Assembly (NCBI GenBank): GCA_022448645.1
Contig: JAKVBZ010000028.1
Location: 6,771 to 55,171 of the forward strand
Source of the DNA: Pirellulaceae bacterium
GTDB lineage: Bacteria > Planctomycetota > Planctomycetia > Pirellulales > Pirellulaceae
Length of the DNA stretch: 48,401 bases
Direction: 5' to 3'
Made by a program: the position numbers and the translations under genes. Of this stretch, positions 34,646 to 43,334 are shown in pieces (position 1 is the stretch's first letter; every line of letters begins with the position of its first letter). Under the pieces are notes generated by a model. The model saw only the letters and a program-made list of their open reading frames with translations. It did no database searches and had not been told where the DNA came from.

Positions 34646-35971
34646 ATGTTTTCGGCAGCATTAGCCTCTCACGAGAATCCGTCACAATCGAGTCGATTTT
34701 CCATGCGCTGGGGACCCTGGTTGATAACGTCCTGCGTTGTTGTAGCGATTTACATCGCAAGTCCTAATTTTCGTTGGCAACCGGGGCCTACTGCAAGTCC
34801 GTATGCTGGGGACTTTATCCACGATTGGATCGGTGCCTACATCATGGCTAACGCGCCTCGAGAACGTCTGTACGATTTGGAATTTTCCCAACAAGTCCAG
34901 CATGATGTGGGAATCGTTGGATACGAGTGGAATAGTGATAAGTATTTTCCCTTAGTTTATCCACCGTTTTACTACGTATTGGTACAACCGTTGGCTTGGC
35001 TGTCATTTTCTCATGCTGTATGGCTTTGGGGAGCGGGCATGATTGGGTGTTTGTTCGCAGCCATCGGTTTGCTGATTCGGCACGCACGATTTAGCTGGAC
35101 CGACGGTCAGGAGGCTATGCGCTGGTTGTCAGTTTTGCCATGGGTCTTACCCGCTGCCCTGCTCTACACGCCGATCGTAGAAAGTTTGTCCAGCAGTCAA
35201 AAGGGCACGATTTGCCTACTGATATTCGTGGCAACCTTTTGTCTATTGCGAAGTGAGCGGCCGTTCAGGGCCGGCCTGGTGTTCGGTTGTATGGCATTTA
35301 AGCCACAACTGGCTTTAGTGCTAGGGCTGGCCTTACTATGGAAGCGACAATGGCAGTTTGTAGTAGGCGCCGCGACAACTCTAGTGGTACTGATACTAGT
35401 TACCTTGGCACTGGGGACCAGTGTGTGTGCGGACTATTGGGAGTTCTCGAGGAAAGCCAGCACGTACGTGCAAACAGCAGGTTACGACTTAACAGAGTCG
35501 CATTGTTTGTACGGATTCTTTTCTCTACTGTTTGGAGATCAAAACCTGAAGTACACGCAACTTGCTATGCTGACAGTCGGTTGTATGGTTGTGGCGCTGT
35601 TGGGACGTTTGTTACAAGGACCGTTCGACACCAGTTCTCCACGGTTCGAATGGCAGTTCTCTGGAATGGTCGTGGCCTCAGTGCTACTTAGCCCTCACTT
35701 GTTCACTTACGATTTGTCGATTTTATTCATCCCGATCTTTCTGATCAGTGGTGCTTGGTGTATGCGCCGGAGTGCGGACCTGACTTTGCCCTTGGCCTTC
35801 TCACTGGCCTTGTATGTGACGCCTTACTTGAGCATGTTTGTGGCCGCACACACGCGCGTGCAAGTCACGATATTGTTGATGATCGGTTTGTTGTTTGCGC
35901 TGGCTGGTCGCGTGCATCAAGTAAGCCCGGTCTCAGGCTCTAACACTTGGCGATACCGAGCGGCTGGCTAA
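34646..35971 (+). CDS. Integral membrane glycosyltransferase-like protein (GT87/DUF2029)
   Basis: A 441-aa membrane protein with about 10-11 hydrophobic spans from the ATG at 34646; a GTG at 34571 is in frame but the extra residues are not hydrophobic. The first long extracytoplasmic loop contains the DF...DW segment (GDFIHDWIGAYIMANA) and then YPPFYYVLVQPLAWLS, the usual motifs of the GT87 (DUF2029) family, where the aspartate is thought to be catalytic. Such GT-C enzymes transfer sugars, usually from polyprenyl-phosphate donors, on the outer side of the membrane. Single gene; acceptor unknown. Confidence 0.83.
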   Translation: MFSAALASHENPSQSSRFSMRWGPWLITSCVVVAIYIASPNFRWQPGPTASPYAGDFIHDWIGAYIMANAPRERLYDLEFSQQVQHDVGIVGYEWNSDKYFPLVYPPFYYVLVQPLAWLSFSHAVWLWGAGMIGCLFAAIGLLIRHARFSWTDGQEAMRWLSVLPWVLPAALLYTPIVESLSSSQKGTICLLIFVATFCLLRSERPFRAGLVFGCMAFKPQLALVLGLALLWKRQWQFVVGAATTLVVLILVTLALGTSVCADYWEFSRKASTYVQTAGYDLTESHCLYGFFSLLFGDQNLKYTQLAMLTVGCMVVALLGRLLQGPFDTSSPRFEWQFSGMVVASVLLSPHLFTYDLSILFIPIFLISGAWCMRRSADLTLPLAFSLALYVTPYLSMFVAAHTRVQVTILLMIGLLFALAGRVHQVSPVSGSNTWRYRAAG

Positions 35972-36319
35972 ATGCTATAACCGACGAAGACTTTTTCGAT
36001 AGGTTGAATCAGCAAGATTCACGAAAGACTCGGTATGAAAATTGTTTCGTTCTCGGTGTTCAGGTGTTACTTCTCGAAACAGCGTCTACTAAAGATTCGG
36101 ACACTCAATACAGAAACCTGAACACTGTCGCCGCGCCATCATTTGATGGAAAGTGGCGTCGTGGTGCGAAGTCAATGGTTGTTCTTTAGGAATGCCCGCT
36201 GTTCCTTTGTGTTTTCGAACCTGAGCGGTCGGATTGGGCGACAGAGTTGCTTGTTTTTGAAACACAGAGATCACGGAGTACGACTAGATTGCTGGCTGGG
36301 AAGGAAACCGGTCAGGTGT
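35972..36319. other. Gap between convergent genes
   Basis: About 350 bases without a supported gene. At 36262-36278 lies ACACAGAGATCACGGAG, a CACAGAG/CACGGAG heptad motif of the kind often found dispersed in planctomycete and cyanobacterial genomes. No open frame with features is present. Confidence 0.4.
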
Positions 36320-38332
36320 TTAACGCACGCGACAGCGAAATCGAATCAGGCCACCTGTGCCCGGTTCCATGGGTTCGGTGATCTCCCATCGCAGAATGAG
36401 AGAGTCGTCGTCGCTTTGCAGTGTAAAGAATTCAGCTTCCAAGTTGCACTGAGCGCTTCCCTCTACATATTCCAGACGTGGAGAAAGGTTGTCCATCAGC
36501 GTTACATTGCCGATACGTTCATTGCCCACGTTGTCGAATCGTAGGGTAAAATCGACAAATTCTCCAGGTAACGCAGTTTTGTGAGAGGCTGTCTTGGCCA
36601 GGCACAGCCGCGGCTTACCCAAGAAAGGGTCGACTTTGTAAAGTGTTTGGGCTTGTTGGTAAAGCGCCTCGGCTTGTAGGTGCACATCTTCAATGACGAT
36701 CTGCACCGCTGCATCATGTGACCAAGCTTCGGCCGCGTCCAGGAATTTCGTGGTTAGCAGCTTTTCCGTTTCATCGTACACGCCGTAACGGATGAGGCTG
36801 TTGTTTTCGTGTGGCAGGAATCCATCGGCTAAAGTACCTAACTCTTGACGTTGCCCAACGCTTTCCAAGATTTGCCGATCAAGAAAAATATTGGCTGGTT
36901 GGCGACCAAGTTGAACATTGGGTTGAACTTGTTGCAGCGTAGTTGAGGCTATTTCGAGGTCTTCGTCGGTTCGTGCTTGCAGCAGCACATTCATTTCGAT
37001 CATCTGTTCTTGTTGTACGTGCTGTCTGAGACCGGAGATTCGTCTTACCGCAGCGAAGCGTGGAGCGTAGATGCAGACTCGGTCTGAAGCTTCCACTATG
37101 GTACGTCCATCCAGCGTGTCAAAATGGGCGATGGTGTCTTCGACGTCTAGTCCATCAACTGTCCAATCTGCCTGGACGCGAACTTGTTGGCTGTCATCTC
37201 CACCGTCGCAAATGTATTCGTCGTCGGGCCAAGGACGAGGTCTTTTATGGGAAGACTTTTTAGAGGAATTCGGTGGCACCGTGATCGTTACGAGATTGGG
37301 TAATGTTGGCTGGCACAAGCATGTCGCTGGTGAAGTGTTGCATTCGTGTTGCTGACTGATTGGGACAATGGTCTTTTCGTCGCCCACTTCCCAGCTGGCG
37401 GCAATCACAGCAGAGTCGACCTTTTGGCAATACGTTGATGACTGGTCATTGATTTGGAAGTCAAGTGAATGGTCGTGCTCATTGACAATCGGTGCCAATG
37501 ACTCCGTCGACACTACCGACTTGACGGCTGCTCGTGACATCATGGGGGCCAATGAAGAGATGGTTTTCTGGTGACTCAATTTGGAGATGCCCAATTCATA
37601 CAGCAGCACGGGAGGCGAGCCAAACAGGAATCTGTCACTGGGGCCATTGTTATCCGGGAGGATGCCTCCCATTCGCAAGATGGCCATGGGACGCCCTAGG
37701 CGGTCGGCGACTTGAAGTGGGTCGTTGCGGGCGCCAATGTCGAAATAACGTTGCTGTTGTCGATCCTCTACGGCTGTCAGAGCCGAATCAGGCGGTTCGA
37801 GATAAATGACTCGTGTAATGAGTTGACCGGCTAGTGCCATCTCCAAGTCGTCCAGAGTCATTTCTACCGTCACTGGAAAACGCTGTGCCTCCTCCTCTGG
37901 AGGGTGGAGGCGATTGATAATTTCAACAGATGGGTAGACTTCCAAGCCTTCGTTGAGTGGAATATTCGACACCTGAAAACGATACACCTCTCCAACCTGC
38001 ATCCCAGCTGTGACGGAGTGCATTTGTGGTTGGGAGAAAACTCCGTCGATAGCCAGGGAAATTCGTGCTCCTTGTGGAGCACGCAGTTGGACCGGTTGGA
38101 AATAACCTGCCATGTCGGGGGAACGGATGAGCTGTCCTTGGGCGACCGTACCAGGAGGTAGGTCGGCCGACATGAGGTAATGACGTGGCGGTTCGGCTTG
38201 TACGATTGTTGTGAAGACCGCCCAGCTGGCCAAGGCGGCCATGAGTCGATTTCGGATCGAACTCAGGCAGCCACCGACGGCCTGTTGGTGAGAACGCATG
38301 CGCGTTGTTGCCGAAAGTTGCCTACAACCCAT
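36320..38332 (-). CDS. Secreted DUF11 protein, paralogue of the neighbouring lipoprotein
   Basis: A 670-aa protein. GAGG lies 11 bases before the ATG at 38332; an ATG 33 bases later (38299) gives a shorter signal peptide. The hydrophobic part LMAALASWAVFTTIVQA ends near residue 46, consistent with secretion. The first domain (about 50-230) shares order and blocks with the upstream lipoprotein: YRFQVSNIPLNEGLEVYPSVEI, LITRVIYLEPPD and ADRLGRPMAILRMGGI. A long polar middle contains a Cys-rich stretch (CNTSPATCLCQP near 330-345), a K/H/R-rich turn, and a second beta-rich region. The C-terminus (about 565-670; LCLAKTASHKTALPGEFVDFTLRFDNVGN) is a DUF11 repeat, found in bacterial surface proteins. 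Role at the envelope is inferred. Confidence 0.85.
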   Translation of the reverse strand: MGCRQLSATTRMRSHQQAVGGCLSSIRNRLMAALASWAVFTTIVQAEPPRHYLMSADLPPGTVAQGQLIRSPDMAGYFQPVQLRAPQGARISLAIDGVFSQPQMHSVTAGMQVGEVYRFQVSNIPLNEGLEVYPSVEIINRLHPPEEEAQRFPVTVEMTLDDLEMALAGQLITRVIYLEPPDSALTAVEDRQQQRYFDIGARNDPLQVADRLGRPMAILRMGGILPDNNGPSDRFLFGSPPVLLYELGISKLSHQKTISSLAPMMSRAAVKSVVSTESLAPIVNEHDHSLDFQINDQSSTYCQKVDSAVIAASWEVGDEKTIVPISQQHECNTSPATCLCQPTLPNLVTITVPPNSSKKSSHKRPRPWPDDEYICDGGDDSQQVRVQADWTVDGLDVEDTIAHFDTLDGRTIVEASDRVCIYAPRFAAVRRISGLRQHVQQEQMIEMNVLLQARTDEDLEIASTTLQQVQPNVQLGRQPANIFLDRQILESVGQRQELGTLADGFLPHENNSLIRYGVYDETEKLLTTKFLDAAEAWSHDAAVQIVIEDVHLQAEALYQQAQTLYKVDPFLGKPRLCLAKTASHKTALPGEFVDFTLRFDNVGNERIGNVTLMDNLSPRLEYVEGSAQCNLEAEFFTLQSDDDSLILRWEITEPMEPGTGGLIRFRCRVR

Positions 38333-38466
38333 CTTTCTGGAACCTCAGGATGGAGCCTTGCAGGTGGGGCCTGCCAGAAATCCCCGACCAACGTCGACGG
38401 GCAATTGCGCCCGTCACGTTGACCAAGTTGAACTCGATCTGCCAGCCAGCTGGCACCGAACATGGC

Positions 38467-39645
38467 TTATTTCACACGACGGAATTTGTGAAACAATGGT
38501 TGGTGTAGTTTGGGTGTCGGTGCGATCATCGTTTCCTTGACACGAACATCGGTAGCAGGCATAGGATAGCTCAAACCAGGCTTATGTTTGATGTCCATGT
38601 TAATACTGCGACTGGGACCGGGAAGATGAACTTGAGTATGATTGACCAGCTGATGCTTCTGCAGGCCGGCTGGAAAACCTAACGGCACATGTGGTGGCCC
38701 GGGAAGACCAATCGGAGTCCCCGTGTTAGGCATGCCGTAAATCGGTGCTGTCACTCCACTGACATAGCCTGGCGCTGCGGGAGCAGGTTGGAACGATGCA
38801 GGGCCTCCATGCGGTACGCCCACCGCCATTGGTGGACCTCCTGGTGCGGCGGCTAACAGACCTGGGGTGAATCTTGGGTTGCCAACTTGTGAAGTGGGCA
38901 CGTTGTGATTGGCCTGGATGATTTGATCGCTTGCGATCGGTTCCATGCCTGGCATTTCCAGATCAACGTTGCCAATTCGGAGGATAGCCAGAATTGATCC
39001 GCGACGATCCGCCTCTTCAATGGGGTTCACGCCAGGATCCAGGCGAGTGCTTACCAATGTTTCTACGCCAGCCAGTGCCAGGTCCTGATAGTCCGGATCC
39101 GGCAGATAAATGACCTTTGTGACAAAGTTATTGCTAACCACTTGGTCAAAGTCTTCTTCCGTAAACTGAATTGGAATAGCGTTGTGTGTGAGGAACGCTT
39201 GGGAACGCGGAGTCGTATAGGCGATTTCGACGGTTGGATACAATTCGACGCCGGCACGACCAGGGATGTTGGTCAGCTTGAGACGAAACATGTTGCCCTG
39301 ACGGAAGTTTTGTCGTCCGGGTGCGACCAAGGGAATGGAATCGAATTGGCCCTCTGACGATACGTCCCAATGAACTTGCATGCTATCAGGTCCGACGAAC
39401 AGTACCTGGGCCGTGCCAACATGACCCTCCTCAGCCTCGTAGGAACCGGTCGATGACATATCAGGCCCCATGTCAAATGCCGCAGCAGGAGGCATGAGTA
39501 CGCCGGGGCCAGGGCCGCCCACGCCGGGTCCTGGATGCATTAGGCGTTCTGCGGGTGGCAAATTGTATTCGCCGACCGATTTACAACCAGCTACGGCCAG
39601 AAATGCAAGACAAACGCCAAGAATGACACGATATCGTGGAAACAT
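38467..39645 (-). CDS. Lipoprotein, paralogue of the downstream DUF11 protein
   Basis: A 392-aa protein with a lipoprotein signal peptide ending in L-A-V-A-G-C21. Residues 33-65 are rich in G and P (PGPGVGGPGPGV). The folded domain (about 75-250) matches the first domain of the next gene: MFRLKLTNIPGRAGVELYPTVEI, FVTKVIYLPDPD and ADRRGSILAILRIGNV. The last 140 residues are rich in P, G, H and V and appear unstructured, ending in a basic tail. No DUF11 domain is present. About 135 bases separate it from the paralogue, and both run the same way, so they probably share a promoter near 39700. Confidence 0.83.
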   Translation of the reverse strand: MFPRYRVILGVCLAFLAVAGCKSVGEYNLPPAERLMHPGPGVGGPGPGVLMPPAAAFDMGPDMSSTGSYEAEEGHVGTAQVLFVGPDSMQVHWDVSSEGQFDSIPLVAPGRQNFRQGNMFRLKLTNIPGRAGVELYPTVEIAYTTPRSQAFLTHNAIPIQFTEEDFDQVVSNNFVTKVIYLPDPDYQDLALAGVETLVSTRLDPGVNPIEEADRRGSILAILRIGNVDLEMPGMEPIASDQIIQANHNVPTSQVGNPRFTPGLLAAAPGGPPMAVGVPHGGPASFQPAPAAPGYVSGVTAPIYGMPNTGTPIGLPGPPHVPLGFPAGLQKHQLVNHTQVHLPGPSRSINMDIKHKPGLSYPMPATDVRVKETMIAPTPKLHQPLFHKFRRVK

Positions 39646-39809
39646 GTTTCCCCCTTTTTACCGGCATACGTTTCGTCGTAGGAATGGCGTGGACTCAATC
39701 AACGTCGACGCCTAAAATTGCTCCGCGCTAAAGCGGCTGTGTTTCTCCTTGGAGTAATATTCGGCCCGTTATATTACGAATCTTTGACAGGGTCGTTAGG
39801 ATCGTCAAA

Positions 39810-40694
39810 GTGCTATTTATCTTGCCTAGAATTAAATACGTTTTGCCGGCTGCAGTGCTTGCACTGACTCTGGTGACTTCGAAAGCGCAATCTGAACCAG
39901 GGGCTTCCTCGTTACCGGAGGATGGTGATGAGTTAGTTCAGTTGGTTGCTAGCAAACTGCGACAGCATGTGAGTATTTCCGCCAATGTCCGCCACCGCAT
40001 TCACTTGTTTGGGCAACATCTGGTTGGTACGGGAATGTACTTTCAGCTTCGGATGGAAGATCGAATGCTGATCAATATGACGTTGAAGACACAGCTCGAC
40101 GACCATCAAAGTAGTTTGCAGCAGGTCTCCGACGGAACGTATCATTGGATTCGCCGTCACGATCCCGACACGACCGACTTGACTCGCATTGACATGCGCC
40201 GAGTCCGAGACCATTTGTCGCGACAGGAATTACCTTCACCACAACCACTGTATTCTCCTGCGGTCAATCCGGGAGGACTTCCAGCCATTGTCGAACAATT
40301 GTTAGATATGTACGAATTTGGTGTGGCCGAGCCGTCAACACTTTATGGCGTGGACGTATGGGCGATTCGTGGAACTTGGAGGCAGCCGTCATCGCAGGAT
40401 CGTAAGCGAGTTTCCTCAACGAGTCGGAAGTCTTCCGGTTCCATGCCTCCAGATGATGTACCACATCAAGTGATTCTCACTTTGGGATGTGACGACTTAT
40501 TTCCCTACCGTTGGGAGTATCAAGATCCGTTTGGAAGTACGTTGCTGTCCATGTTAATTTACCAGGTTAGGATCAACCAGCCTGTTGATCCTAACCGATT
40601 TGCGTTTCGACCATCCAGCTCGGGATTTAAAGATGGCACGGACGAGTACTTAGAACAGATAGCCGTACGACACCAGCGTACGGTGAAGAGATAG
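39810..40694 (+). CDS. Secreted protein, possible LolA-like fold (DUF1571-like)
   Basis: A 294-aa protein starting with GTG at 39810 and a signal peptide (about residues 1-28, ending SKAQSE). The central part has alternating strands, for example VRHRIHLFGQHLVGTGMYFQLRMEDRMLINMTLKT and VSDGTYHWIRRH, consistent with the half-barrel fold of LolA-like periplasmic proteins; planctomycetes have many such proteins (DUF1571-type). A polar stretch (about 195-215, SQDRKRVSSTSRKSSGS) precedes strands VILTLGCDDLFPYRWEY. The match is by pattern, so the family is tentative. The gene is divergent from the lipoprotein gene and convergent with the TadE operon. It carries a perfect hairpin at 40565-40596. Confidence 0.7.
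   Translation: MLFILPRIKYVLPAAVLALTLVTSKAQSEPGASSLPEDGDELVQLVASKLRQHVSISANVRHRIHLFGQHLVGTGMYFQLRMEDRMLINMTLKTQLDDHQSSLQQVSDGTYHWIRRHDPDTTDLTRIDMRRVRDHLSRQELPSPQPLYSPAVNPGGLPAIVEQLLDMYEFGVAEPSTLYGVDVWAIRGTWRQPSSQDRKRVSSTSRKSSGSMPPDDVPHQVILTLGCDDLFPYRWEYQDPFGSTLLSMLIYQVRINQPVDPNRFAFRPSSSGFKDGTDEYLEQIAVRHQRTVKR
40565..40596. repeat. 13-bp perfect inverted repeat inside a coding sequence
   Basis: GGTTAGGATCAAC (40565-40577) and GTTGATCCTAACC (40584-40596) pair perfectly around a 6-base loop. It lies about 100 bases before the stop of the secreted protein gene, in frame (encoding VRINQPVDPNRF). No U-tract follows, so it is not a standard terminator. Confidence 0.9.
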
Positions 40695-40759
40695 CTCGAA
40701 AGCATGACGATTGGTCTGCTGTGTGCCACATCCTATGAAGGTCAATGCTCAAACGCGTG

Positions 40760-41233
40760 TTAAGGCGAAGGTGACGATGCTGGAACCGCATGCGCAAGGA
40801 TGGCTGGTACACGTTCGGTCAACAGTGTGGCAGAGCTGCGGACGTTGACAGATTTGGAAAACGTTGGCAGAAACCACGCGTTCCCATCCATTGGTACGTC
40901 GACTGTCACGGTAACTGAGGCCGTGGATTCGCCTATTGGATCGGGTGTGACTTGAACGTGGGATGTTTGAACGCCCACCACGGCCAACATGTTTTTTGCT
41001 ACTTGCTTGGCTTCTTCGGCCGTGGCGCCAGGGACCATGACGTACCTAGCGGCTTCGTAGGCAGCATTGTCTGCAGTGTGCCGTATCATGGACAGTCGAG
41101 CGAACTCGACGGTGGCAAAGATAATCAGGAATAGGATTGGCGCTGTTATGGCAAATTCAACGACGGTTGCCGCACGACGCGTGGACACGCGGTACTTCGA
41201 GGCTCGTTTACAACGCAATGGTGAGTAACGCAT
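40760..41233 (-). CDS. TadE-like pseudopilin
   Basis: A 157-aa protein. After a basic start (about 1-20, ending TRRAATVVEFAIT) comes the TadE pattern with a glutamate at +5 of the hydrophobic helix (AATVVEFAITAPILFLIIFATVEFARL). The rest (about 50-157) is a globular head with strands such as ASVTVTVDVPMDGNAWF. TadE/F proteins are minor pseudopilins of tight-adherence pili, exported and processed by TadV-type peptidases. The gene follows the vWA/TadG gene by four bases and is the last of the operon. No tadA, tadB or tadC gene lies nearby. Confidence 0.85.
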   Translation of the reverse strand: MRYSPLRCKRASKYRVSTRRAATVVEFAITAPILFLIIFATVEFARLSMIRHTADNAAYEAARYVMVPGATAEEAKQVAKNMLAVVGVQTSHVQVTPDPIGESTASVTVTVDVPMDGNAWFLPTFSKSVNVRSSATLLTERVPAILAHAVPASSPSP

Positions 41234-41237
41234 GGGC

Positions 41238-42377
41238 TCAGCGGGTCAATAAAGTTGGTAGAAGACGAGCGATTTCCTGGAACACGGCAACAAGGTCTGC
41301 CGATGTCGTCGCGTGAAAGTGTTTTCCAAAGCCCGCGTTGGCTACGTCCATCATGGTGTCCTTGGCAGCTTCTTCGGAAAACGTCACTGTAAAAACGGTA
41401 ACGCCGCCTGCGCTGGCCGTGTGGGCAGCTGTAACAGGGTCGAGACCTACGTTGTGATTGCCATCGGTCATGACCACCATGACTTTCGATGTCCACGAGC
41501 GTTCATGGCTAGGATCCGTGAGGGCTGAGTATCCGGAGCTGATACCCCCGCCGATGTTGGTGGTTCCTCCACAGAAGTTAGTCGAATATTTTGCCATGGC
41601 CGATTGAACTTGGGTGTAATCGTGAGTCAACGACAAATCTGTTGACGCCCAGGTACTGTAGCTAGAAAGTGAAACTTTTTCTTGTTGCGGCGACGAGTTC
41701 AGTTCAGCGAGGAACGCATCGACAGCTGCTACGAGGTCCCGCCAGCGGCTTTGGGGAGGTGCCGCGTCACAAAACCACCAACCGTCAGGTGCGGCGGCCG
41801 GTGTGTTGGGCCAATTTGTTGGTTCGTTTGCCGCGTATGCCATCGAACCGGAACGGTCAACAACCAAGGCAATGTCGACTTCAACCCTTGTAGATATCGA
41901 AGACTGGGTGACTTCGAAATTATCACGACTCAACACATTCAAAAACAACATGGGGACGGCACCATCGGCCGAACCTGCTGTTCGATTTCCGATAACTCGA
42001 ACAGCATTGGGTGAGGCACCAGCCGGATCGAAAACGTAACGGTTTGTCATCGAACTACGAGTGGATTCTCCAAAAACAAAGTCACTGTCTTGTAGAACGA
42101 GAGGGTTGTTGACAACCTTGTTGCGTGAGGCCGCGTCCTTACCAGCCACAATAGCTTTGGCCTGGTCGCCAGTTAACGACAGCTCGCGTCCAGCCGCACG
42201 CGCTGCAGCATCGGTGGCGACTTGCATATCGGTTCGTGCCAGCTCGATGTACGAAAGATTGATGGCGAATGCTGCCAGGATCAGGATGAACGGAAGCATC
42301 AAGACGATCAAGACAAGCATGGCGCCGCGACTTCGAGATCGGTGAGTGGGTCGGTGTTGGTGTTTCGCGAAGTGCAT
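41238..42377 (-). CDS. TadG-like protein with von Willebrand factor A domain
   Basis: A 379-aa protein. A basic head (RPTHRSRSRGAMLVLIVLMLPF) leads to a single membrane span with the TadE/G-type end, then AAFAINLSYIELARTDMQVATDAAARAAGREL, the TadG Flp-like region. From about residue 165 a vWA domain begins: D174-x-S176-x-S178 (DRSGS), T272/T273 in NFCGGTTN and D305 in VMTDGNHN form a complete metal-ion-dependent adhesion site. Two cysteines (C203, C269) could bond. The protein should be exported with the vWA domain outside the membrane, perhaps mediating contact or structural assembly. It is flanked by two TadE-like genes in the same direction. Confidence 0.9.
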   Translation of the reverse strand: MHFAKHQHRPTHRSRSRGAMLVLIVLMLPFILILAAFAINLSYIELARTDMQVATDAAARAAGRELSLTGDQAKAIVAGKDAASRNKVVNNPLVLQDSDFVFGESTRSSMTNRYVFDPAGASPNAVRVIGNRTAGSADGAVPMLFLNVLSRDNFEVTQSSISTRVEVDIALVVDRSGSMAYAANEPTNWPNTPAAAPDGWWFCDAAPPQSRWRDLVAAVDAFLAELNSSPQQEKVSLSSYSTWASTDLSLTHDYTQVQSAMAKYSTNFCGGTTNIGGGISSGYSALTDPSHERSWTSKVMVVMTDGNHNVGLDPVTAAHTASAGGVTVFTVTFSEEAAKDTMMDVANAGFGKHFHATTSADLVAVFQEIARLLPTLLTR

Positions 42378-42388
42378 TGGGACGAGAA

Positions 42389-42808
42389 TTATGTTTCTTT
42401 CATCATTTGAACGGTGACGGAAATGTCTCGGCCGGCATAGAAAACGGAACCGAGCAGAGTGTTGGGCTCGCAGGGTGCCGAGACGTTAACGGCGACATAC
42501 GTGCCGTAAGGCGAGGAGGGGAAATGGTTGGGAGTCACCGAGACGTTTCCTCCCTGAATCTGACGGTCAATCAGAACTTGTTGGCTGGTCGCCTTGACAC
42601 TGTTAATGTCCGCTGTCGGAATCAGCGACACACGGGCTCCTTCGTAAGCCGCGATCTTGAGAGATTGATTCAGGTAGATGATGGCACACGCTTCGATCGT
42701 GCCGAAAAGTAGGAGGATCAAGACCGGCAGGCAGATCGCAAGTTCAACCATGGCCGAACCTTTGCAGGGGGCACGACGATGTAAAGAACGATGAGGTTTC
42801 TTCGTCAT
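42389..42808 (-). CDS. TadE-like pseudopilin, first gene of the operon
   Basis: A 139-aa protein. After a strongly basic head the segment GSAMVELAICLPVLILLLFGTIEACAIIY carries the TadE glutamate and hydrophobic helix; the second half (about 60-139) is the extracytoplasmic head, with a cysteine near residue 113. It is not closely similar to the other TadE-like protein of the operon beyond the helix. The gene ends 11 bases before the TadG-like gene. Confidence 0.85.
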   Translation of the reverse strand: MTKKPHRSLHRRAPCKGSAMVELAICLPVLILLLFGTIEACAIIYLNQSLKIAAYEGARVSLIPTADINSVKATSQQVLIDRQIQGGNVSVTPNHFPSSPYGTYVAVNVSAPCEPNTLLGSVFYAGRDISVTVQMMKET

Positions 42809-42908
42809 GGTTGTCTTCCGAGAATGGGGCTTTTCGGATACGGGGTCGCCCGTGGTTCATTATGGAAAACTATTTTATCGAATGAATCGTTTCCTCAGCA
42901 TGGATCTG

Positions 42909-43334
42909 CTATTTGCTCGATTCATCTGGTTGAGCCGGGACACGAGAGAGCACCCCATTCAGTTCCTCGGCAAAGTCCGTCCAGAAGTCACCAGTGCGTA
43001 ACACAATCGGGCGAAATGGTTTTCCTTCCGCAACGTCACGGATAGCTCCCCGGAACCGAAGTACTGGTCCTACGAAGCGATGGCTGAGCTTGATGGTGTC
43101 ATTGATGAACAACGGTAAAATGACAATGGAGACCGCGAGAAAAGTGACTAACATATTGCGGATTTGTAGCATCTGCTGTTCCAGTTCAGCCAACGGATGA
43201 AGCAGCACTTGCAGTGCTACCGATACGATGGTGACCGCCAGCACAAATACGACCCAGTGTGTTAATAATCGCCAGACCAGAATCCCTTGAACCTGTTTGT
43301 CGATAAATTTTCGGCTTCGTTTATTCTTTGCCAT
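42909..43334 (-). CDS. Two-span membrane protein with HAMP-like segment
   Basis: A 141-aa protein with two spans (about 18-45 and 60-80) joined by a short helical loop (HPLAELEQQMLQIRN). The remainder (about 81-131: HRFVGPVLRFRGAIRDVAEGKPFRPIVLR...FAEELNGVL) resembles a HAMP linker (P-x-x-x-x-x-x-I, then G-x-x..., and a helix with an N near its end), but no histidine kinase, cyclase or methyl-accepting domain follows. GGGAG stands 9 bases before the ATG. Function unknown; it may be a small sensor or an accessory of the tad-like operon, whose first gene begins about 100 bases downstream. Confidence 0.65.
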   Translation of the reverse strand: MAKNKRSRKFIDKQVQGILVWRLLTHWVVFVLAVTIVSVALQVLLHPLAELEQQMLQIRNMLVTFLAVSIVILPLFINDTIKLSHRFVGPVLRFRGAIRDVAEGKPFRPIVLRTGDFWTDFAEELNGVLSRVPAQPDESSK

